Shown: positions 58,774 to 64,000 of the stretch, one piece after another
Layout of the letters: the number at the start of each line of letters is the position of its first letter
Position numbering within the stretch: position 1 is the first letter of the stretch
NCBI GenBank assembly: GCA_026994225.1
Contig: JALWRI010000076.1
Coordinates: 1 to 64,000, forward strand
Source: Gammaproteobacteria bacterium
GTDB taxonomy: Bacteria > Pseudomonadota > Gammaproteobacteria > GRL18
Length of the DNA: 64,000 nt
Direction: 5' to 3'
Made by a program: the position numbers and the translations under genes
Notes under the pieces: model-generated
What the model saw: only the letters and a program-made list of their open reading frames with translations
Database searches by the model: none
Told to the model about the DNA's origin: nothing

Positions 58774-58827
58774 GAATAGTGAGTGTTGGGATAGAATAGT
58801 AAGGTGAAGAAAATAATTAAATAAAAT

Positions 58828-58903
58828 TGGCTCCCCAGGGCGGGCTCGAACCACCGACCCAATGATTAACAGTCATTTGCTCTGCCAACTGAGCTACTGG
58901 GGA
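58828..58903 (-). tRNA. tRNA-Asn (GTT)
   Basis: On the minus strand 76 bases form a cloverleaf: acceptor TCCCCAG/CTGGGGA, discriminator G and encoded CCA, D-arm AGCTCAGTTGGCAGAGC, anticodon GTT in CTGTTAA, T-arm GGTTCGAGCCC. Downstream of the pseudopilin gene on the same strand. Confidence 0.97.
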
Positions 58904-58979
58904 ACAGTCTTTTAAAGTAGGGAGATTATAGAGAGGCTCTTTCCATTCGTCAAGAAAAAATTACAAATTGATGAGTATT

Positions 58980-59522
58980 TTATTTTTTCCAACACAATGG
59001 GGCATTGCTGGTTGGAAAAAAAGATTTTACTCGATATTTTCCAGTACGGGCAATAATAAGTTGGTGTTTGCTCTGTTTAGAGCATAAGGTAAAATGACCA
59101 TTGGTATTGTGTAAACCGGTAGGAAAATATTGTATTACATAAGGTGCAGCGAAACCTTTATAAGATAATCGGTATTGAGTATCAAAAGCGTTAGTGTGAT
59201 GAACAATCAACTCATTATCATCATGTTGTGAATTTTTATTGTTATCAATAAAAATAATGCCCCCTTGCTGCCAAAAAGTATTATGAGTGCAGTGTATATT
59301 ATCGGTACTTTCACAAAATACGACCCGTTGATTTTCTTTAATAGCAGTATTACGTGCTATATGATGAGCATTAATAAGTTGTTGTAATTGTTTTTGTTGC
59401 GTAATACCTTGCAATAAATGATTAAAACTGGGAATAGCTTGAGTAATGAGTATAGTGATAAGGGATAATACAATGAGTAACTCTATGATAGTAAAAGCAT
59501 ATTGATGGGATGTTGATAACAT
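58980..59522 (-). CDS. FimT/GspH-type pseudopilin
   Basis: The ~180-residue protein starts MLSTSHQYAFTIIELLIVLSL, a prepilin-type leader and helix; the residue before the expected cleavage point is Ala instead of the usual Gly (A-FTIIEL). The C-terminal domain has the GspH pattern: ENQRVVFCESTDNIHC, FWQQGGIIFIDNN and HFTLCSKQSKH. I start at ATG 59522 with AAGGG upstream; a longer frame adds 28 residues without support. It is alone, away from pilin clusters, downstream of the aminotransferase. Confidence 0.85.
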   Translation of the reverse strand: MLSTSHQYAFTIIELLIVLSLITILITQAIPSFNHLLQGITQQKQLQQLINAHHIARNTAIKENQRVVFCESTDNIHCTHNTFWQQGGIIFIDNNKNSQHDDNELIVHHTNAFDTQYRLSYKGFAAPYVIQYFPTGLHNTNGHFTLCSKQSKHQLIIARTGKYRVKSFFPTSNAPLCWKK

Positions 59523-59641
59523 ACTGTTGCCCTTTTGTTTAGTAAGAAAACGAATAAGAGAACAGTACGCTAAACGGATAGATGATGCTGTCAGAATATA
59601 AGACAAATTGTGTCAGAATTTTCTGATAATAGAAAAAATAG

Positions 59642-60826
59642 TTATCCTAGACTATCTTGTAAACGTTCTAATGCAAGCTGTAGATTAGCTATACTGGTTG
59701 CAAAAGAAATACGAATATAGCCAGGCGCACCAAAGGCTGAACCAGGGATAACGGCAATACCTGCTTGATTGAGCAGGTATTCACTCAGTGCAATATCATC
59801 TTTAATATCATCACGCTGGGCAATGATTTTTTGCATATTAGGGAAAGAATAAAATGCACCTTGTGAAGGTAAACAATCAATATTTTCCATTGTATTTAAG
59901 GTATTCACTACATAGTCATGGCGTTCTCTAAATGCTTTGAGCATGGTGTAGACACATTCTTGTCCACCAGTTAAAGCGGCAAGTGCTGCTTTTTGTGCAA
60001 TAGAACAGGGATTAGAAGTGCTTTGAGATTGTATTTTTTTCATTGCGTTAATGATTGCTTGAGGTCCTCCAGCATAACCAATGCGCCAGCCTGTCATAGA
60101 ATAGGCTTTACTTACCCCATTGAGTATAATGGCACGATCATATAAATCGGGGCAAGCTGTAAGTATATTGGCAAAAGGTTCATCCGCCCACCAAATATGC
60201 TCATACATATCATCACTCACAATATAAACGTGTGGATATTTTCTTAACACTTCACCAAGTGCTGCTAACTCTTGTTGACTATAACAAACGCCGGTAGGAT
60301 TAGAAGGGCTATTTATAACTAATAAGCGTGTTTTACTGCTAATCGCTTGTTCCAATTGTTGTGGAGTAATTTTGAAATGTTGAGTGATACCGGTTTCGAG
60401 TATAATAGGTTTAGCTTCTGCTAATAAAACCATATCAGGATAAGATACCCAATAAGGAGCGGGAATAATCACCTCATCACCAGAGTTCAAAAATGCTTGT
60501 GCCAGGTTAAAAAAACTTTGTTTACCACCACTGGAAACGAGAATTTGTGCAGGGGTATAATGAATACTATTATCGTGAGAAAATTTATCACAGATAGCTT
60601 GTTTTAATTCTAAAATACCATCTACAGCCGTATATTTGGTAAAGCCATTTTGTATTGCTTCAATCGCCGCACGTTTAATATGTTCAGGTGTATCAAAATC
60701 AGGTTCTCCAGCACCTAGTCCAATAATATTTTTACCTTCAGCTTTAAGTGCTTTTGCCCGTGCTGTAATAGCAAGGGTAGCGGAAGGTTTGATACTGTTT
60801 ACTCGATGTGATAATGATATACTCAA
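59642..60826 (-). CDS. aspC: Aspartate aminotransferase, class Ib
   Basis: The 394-residue class I/II aminotransferase has KAEGKNIIGLGAGEPDFDTPEHIKRAA, VSSGGKQSFFNLAQ, NSPSNPTGVCYSQQEL, SDDMYEH, the PLP lysine in NGVSKAYSMTGWRIGYAGG and a C-terminal GYIRISFATS. This motif set is that of the aspartate/prephenate aminotransferases. It makes aspartate or glutamate from the oxo-acids. It is divergent from uvrB by 81 bases. Confidence 0.88.
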   Translation of the reverse strand: MSISLSHRVNSIKPSATLAITARAKALKAEGKNIIGLGAGEPDFDTPEHIKRAAIEAIQNGFTKYTAVDGILELKQAICDKFSHDNSIHYTPAQILVSSGGKQSFFNLAQAFLNSGDEVIIPAPYWVSYPDMVLLAEAKPIILETGITQHFKITPQQLEQAISSKTRLLVINSPSNPTGVCYSQQELAALGEVLRKYPHVYIVSDDMYEHIWWADEPFANILTACPDLYDRAIILNGVSKAYSMTGWRIGYAGGPQAIINAMKKIQSQSTSNPCSIAQKAALAALTGGQECVYTMLKAFRERHDYVVNTLNTMENIDCLPSQGAFYSFPNMQKIIAQRDDIKDDIALSEYLLNQAGIAVIPGSAFGAPGYIRISFATSIANLQLALERLQDSLG

Positions 60827-60907
60827 GGTATTTTCTCCTGCACGGTAGTATAAGCGGCGATTGTTTTATACCTTATACCATAATCATTTTGTAATACAAG
60901 GATATTT

Positions 60908-62914
60908 ATGTCGAAATCAAGTAAGCCTTTTCAGTTAGTCTCCAGATATATGCCACAGGGAGATCAACCGCAAGCCATAGATAAAATAGTTAGTAGTTTG
61001 CAAGATGGAGAGGCTGCCATAACCTTATTAGGAGTGACGGGTTCAGGTAAAACCTTCACGATGGCAAATACTATTACTCGATTACAACGTCCTACCTTAA
61101 TTTTAGCTCCCAATAAAACCCTTGCAGCGCAATTGTATGGTGAAATGAAAGGCTTTTTTCCACATAATGCAGTGGAATACTTTGTCTCTTATTATGACTA
61201 TTATCAGCCTGAAGCATATGTGCCTGCATCTGATACCTATATTGAAAAAGATGCTGCAATCAATTCTCATATAGAACAAATGCGTTTGTCTGCTACTAAA
61301 GCCTTATTTGAGCGACGTGATACAGTCATTGTTGCCTCAGTATCTTCTATTTATGGATTAGGTGATCCTAAATCTTATTTAGCTATGGTGATGCATTTAG
61401 ATAAAGGAGATATAGTTAATCATAAAAAATTACTATTACGTTTAGCAGAGCTACAATATCAGCGTAATGATATTACTTTTCAACGAGGTACTTATCGAGT
61501 ACGAGGAGATGTGTTAGACGTATTTCCTGCAGATTTAGAAGATAAGGCAGTAAGGATTGTTTTATTTGATAATGAAATAGAACAGTTAAGCTATTTTGAT
61601 CCATTAACAGGTAAAGTGTTGCAATCCTTATCACGGGTTACTATTTATCCTAAAACTCATTATGTGACACCACGACATATTATTGATAATATGATTGAAA
61701 AAATTAAAAGTGAATTACGATTACGTTTAAAAGATTTAAAAAGATTAGATAAATTAGTGGCAGCACAACGTTTAGAGCAGCGTATAAAATTAGATATAGA
61801 GATGCTACAAGAGTTAGGCTATTGTTCTGGAATAGAAAATTATTCCCGTTATTTATCGCAACGTAAAGCAGGAGAACCACCCCCTACTTTTTTTGATTAC
61901 TTACCAGAAGATGCCTTGCTTATCATCGATGAAAGCCATGTTACTATTCCACAACTAAGAGCCATGTATAAAGGAGATAGATCTCGTAAACTTAACTTGG
62001 TTGATTATGGTTTTCGTTTACCTTCAGCATTAGATAATCGTCCTATGATGTTTGAAGAGTTTGAACAGTTAGCACCACAAACTATTTATGTGTCAGCAAC
62101 TCCAGCAGAATATGAGTTAACATATAGTAGCACTGTTGTGGAGCAAGTTATTAGACCGACTGGATTGATTGATCCACAGATAGAAGTACGCTCTGCCTTG
62201 ACACAAGTTGATGATTTACTATCAGAATTGCATCAGCGGATTGAAAAAAATCAACGCATTTTAGTAACGACGTTAACAAAACGTATGTCTGAAGATTTAA
62301 CTGATTACTTAGGTGAACAGGATATTAAAGTCCGTTATTTGCATTCCGACATTGATACGGTAGAACGTATGGAGATTATTCGGGATTTGCGTTTGGGAGT
62401 ATTTGATGTGTTGGTAGGTATTAATTTATTACGTGAGGGGCTAGATATTCCTGAAGTGTCTTTAGTGGCTATTTTAGATGCAGATAAAGAAGGTTTTTTA
62501 CGTTCTGAACGGGCTTTGATACAGACGATAGGGCGAGCTGCACGGCATATAGAAGGGAAGGTGATCTTCTATGCAGAAAAGATAACCCGTTCGATGCAAG
62601 GTGCGATAGATGAAACACAGCGTAGACGAGCATTACAACAAGCATTTAATACACAACATAATATTACCCCACAAGGAATAAATAAAGCTGTTGAAGATGT
62701 GTTAGAAAGCAATTATCAACAAATATCTTCACCTTTAGTATTACAAGAACCTAAAACCATTGCATACGAGCAAAAATCGCTTATAGAGCTTACTACATTA
62801 ATAGATACGCTGGAAAAGCGAATGTTTGAACATGCAAGTAATATGGAATTTGAACAAGCAGCAGAATTACGAGATGAAATAAAACATTTACAAGAATATC
62901 TTTTACACTTGTAA
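60908..62914 (+). CDS. uvrB: Excinuclease ABC subunit B
   Basis: The 668-residue UvrB has Walker [16 protein letters not shown], the beta-hairpin [25 protein letters not shown], helicase motifs [13 protein letters not shown] and [48 protein letters not shown] and the C-terminal UVR domain [15 protein letters not shown]. It verifies DNA damage in nucleotide excision repair. AAGGA upstream. Confidence 0.97.
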   Translation: MSKSSKPFQLVSRYMPQGDQPQAIDKIVSSLQDGEAAITLLGVTGSGKTFTMANTITRLQRPTLILAPNKTLAAQLYGEMKGFFPHNAVEYFVSYYDYYQPEAYVPASDTYIEKDAAINSHIEQMRLSATKALFERRDTVIVASVSSIYGLGDPKSYLAMVMHLDKGDIVNHKKLLLRLAELQYQRNDITFQRGTYRVRGDVLDVFPADLEDKAVRIVLFDNEIEQLSYFDPLTGKVLQSLSRVTIYPKTHYVTPRHIIDNMIEKIKSELRLRLKDLKRLDKLVAAQRLEQRIKLDIEMLQELGYCSGIENYSRYLSQRKAGEPPPTFFDYLPEDALLIIDESHVTIPQLRAMYKGDRSRKLNLVDYGFRLPSALDNRPMMFEEFEQLAPQTIYVSATPAEYELTYSSTVVEQVIRPTGLIDPQIEVRSALTQVDDLLSELHQRIEKNQRILVTTLTKRMSEDLTDYLGEQDIKVRYLHSDIDTVERMEIIRDLRLGVFDVLVGINLLREGLDIPEVSLVAILDADKEGFLRSERALIQTIGRAARHIEGKVIFYAEKITRSMQGAIDETQRRRALQQAFNTQHNITPQGINKAVEDVLESNYQQISSPLVLQEPKTIAYEQKSLIELTTLIDTLEKRMFEHASNMEFEQAAELRDEIKHLQEYLLHL

Positions 62915-62960
62915 TGCTTGATTATCCTGATTGTATTCAATATAATGAGCCACTCTTTTT

Positions 62961-63037
62961 AGGCACGTAGCTCAGTTGGTTAGAGCACCACCTTGACATG
63001 GTGGGGGTCGTTGGTTCGAATCCAATCGTGCCTACCA
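62961..63037 (+). tRNA. tRNA-Val (GAC)
   Basis: 77 bases: acceptor AGGCACG/CGTGCCT, discriminator A and encoded CCA, D-arm AGCTCAGTTGGTTAGAGC, anticodon GAC in CTTGACATG, T-arm GGTTCGAATCC. The anticodon arm is identical to that of Escherichia coli tRNA-Val2. Confidence 0.97.
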
Positions 63038-63143
63038 GACATTAGTAGTTAACAGGATAAAATTGTTAAGTTTACCAGTAAATGGATAACGAATTTATCC
63101 GTACTAATATATTTGATAGTTATTTGTTTTGGAGGAAAGACCC

Positions 63144-63689
63144 ATCGCTGTAAAAAAAGTTGCTGTCGGCAAAAAAGATCAGACACGTATTAATGAAGCT
63201 ATTACCAGTCCAGAAGTACGGGTTATTGGTGTAGATGGACAACAAGTTGGGGTACTTCCAATTAGAGAAGCACAACAGATCGCATTGGATGCTGATTTAG
63301 ATTTAGTAGAAATATCCCCTAAAGTCAATCCTCCTGTATGCAGAGTAATGGATTATGGTAAATATGTTTTTGAAGCAAATAAAAAACGTGCTGCAGAAAA
63401 AAAGAAACAAAAACAAATTAAGGTCAAAGAAATAAAATTCAGACCAGGTACAGAAGAAGGCGATTATCAGGTCAAATTACGCAACCTGATAGGTTTTCTT
63501 AATAGTGGAGATAAGGCAAAAGTAACTTTGCGATTTCGTGGACGTGAAATGGCACATCAGGAAATTGGTATGGATTTGCTTAAACGTGTTGCCAAAGATT
63601 TGGAAGAATACGGTGTTGTTGAGCAATATCCACGTATGGAAGGTCGACAAATGGTAATGGTACTATCTCCTAAAGGAAATAAAAAGTAA
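63144..63689 (+). CDS. infC: Translation initiation factor IF-3, AUC start
   Basis: This ~181-residue IF-3 has the N-terminal domain ([29 protein letters not shown]), [26 protein letters not shown], a Lys-rich linker and the C-terminal domain ([39 protein letters not shown]). No ATG, GTG or TTG is suitably placed: GGAGG lies at 63131-63135, and 8 bases later comes ATC (63144), the likely start codon. A TTG at 63129 lies within the site. Rare AUU/AUC starts are known for infC and allow IF-3 to repress its own translation. Confidence 0.93.
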   Translation: MAVKKVAVGKKDQTRINEAITSPEVRVIGVDGQQVGVLPIREAQQIALDADLDLVEISPKVNPPVCRVMDYGKYVFEANKKRAAEKKKQKQIKVKEIKFRPGTEEGDYQVKLRNLIGFLNSGDKAKVTLRFRGREMAHQEIGMDLLKRVAKDLEEYGVVEQYPRMEGRQMVMVLSPKGNKK

Positions 63690-63804
63690 TTTTATTTTCA
63701 GGGTGCGTCACTTAATAAGTAATTCTGGCATTATTTCATTGAGTATTGTAAGTACGTACTATCTACCGCTAATCAATAATGCGTAAATAATGGGAGTAAC
63801 CATC

Positions 63805-64000
63805 ATGCCAAAAATGAAATCTAAACGAGGTGCAGCAAAACGTTTTCGTATTAAAGCATCTGGACGTGTTAAACGTGGACAAGCGTTTCGTAGTCATATT
63901 TTGACGAAGAAAAGCACTAAAAGTAAGCGTAAATCACGCTTGGAACCGGGTGTACATGATGCAGATGTACGTGGTATTTGTCGTATGTTACCGTATTCTT
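63805..64000 (+). CDS. rpmI: Ribosomal protein bL35 (cut by window edge)
   Basis: 65 codons of bL35 are visible ([20 protein letters not shown] ... RGICRMLPY), almost the whole protein; the stop lies outside. GGGAG precedes the ATG by 10 bases. It follows infC by 115 bases, the normal infC-rpmI-rplT order. The gap includes a leader in which L20 control is possible but not demonstrated. Confidence 0.96.
   Translation, partial: MPKMKSKRGAAKRFRIKASGRVKRGQAFRSHILTKKSTKSKRKSRLEPGVHDADVRGICRMLPYS

Overview
The window is an AT-rich, gene-dense piece of a flagellated, Gram-negative gammaproteobacterial chromosome. The evidence is the order rimP-nusA-infB-rbfA-truB-rpsO-pnp, and the presence of AmpD, QueG, bacterioferritin/Bfd with Fur-like boxes, DUF1631, a TIGR02281-type aspartic protease and a gammaproteobacterial tRNA-Val(GAC). 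I cannot name the genus. The giant Ser/Thr kinase-ATPase-GAF-histidine kinase hybrid, the DUF2325 gene and the paired bacterioferritins recall Thiotrichales or Methylococcales relatives, but that is only an impression.

Layout. 1-1.7 kb: an IS607-family insertion sequence whose serine recombinase runs off the window edge and whose tnpB is broken by two in-frame stops. It abuts a short minus-strand ORF that may be a truncated gene. 2-8.2 kb: flagellar filament genes, namely fliS, two divergent and closely related flagellins, a small unknown gene and fliD. 8.2-19.9 kb: a flagellin-glycosylation block. The plus strand carries a Maf-type (DUF115) glycosyltransferase, a methyltransferase, a PseG-GNAT fusion and PseI. 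The minus strand carries PseB, PseC, an aldo/keto reductase, an SpsF-like cytidylyltransferase and a glutamate-semialdehyde-aminomutase-like aminotransferase. A further GNAT gene (PseH candidate) diverges from pseB. Together they could make a CMP-pseudaminic-acid-like sugar and attach it to the two flagellins.

19.8-27 kb: mixed accessory genes, including a PAS-type histidine kinase, an ArsM-type methyltransferase, a Mog/MoaB protein, a receiver-less CheB domain, a BPSS1780-type membrane protein, a glutamine amidotransferase, a membrane-anchored cold-shock-domain protein, an SDR and an orphan small gene. 27.2-36 kb: the translation and RNA-decay operon, preceded by a strong terminator-like attenuator. 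36-39 kb: an iron-linked block with two complementary bacterioferritin subunits, Bfd, two Fur-like boxes, a small CxxC protein and a DUF2325 protein. 39-52.5 kb: housekeeping (purL with a hairpin that covers its ribosome binding site, nadA, ampD, DUF1631, aspartic protease, FKBP, nadC, queG, a Cys/Met-metabolism PLP enzyme, galU, bacteriohemerythrin).

52.6-53 kb: a decayed IS200/IS605 tnpB tail with strong hairpins. 53-58.8 kb: an OsmC protein and the 1783-residue hybrid kinase. 58.8-64 kb: tRNA-Asn, a lone FimT/GspH pseudopilin, an aspartate aminotransferase, uvrB, tRNA-Val, infC (apparent AUC start) and the start of rpmI.

No CRISPR array, prophage or rRNA is visible. The points I find most worth following are: the two flagellins under apparently different sigma factors with near-identical central patches in inverted orientation; the non-standard pseudaminic acid gene set; the membrane-tethered cold-shock protein; the Fur-box/DUF2325 unit; the SD-masking hairpin of purL; the heptanucleotide tandem repeat at the queG start; and the IS200/IS605 relic.
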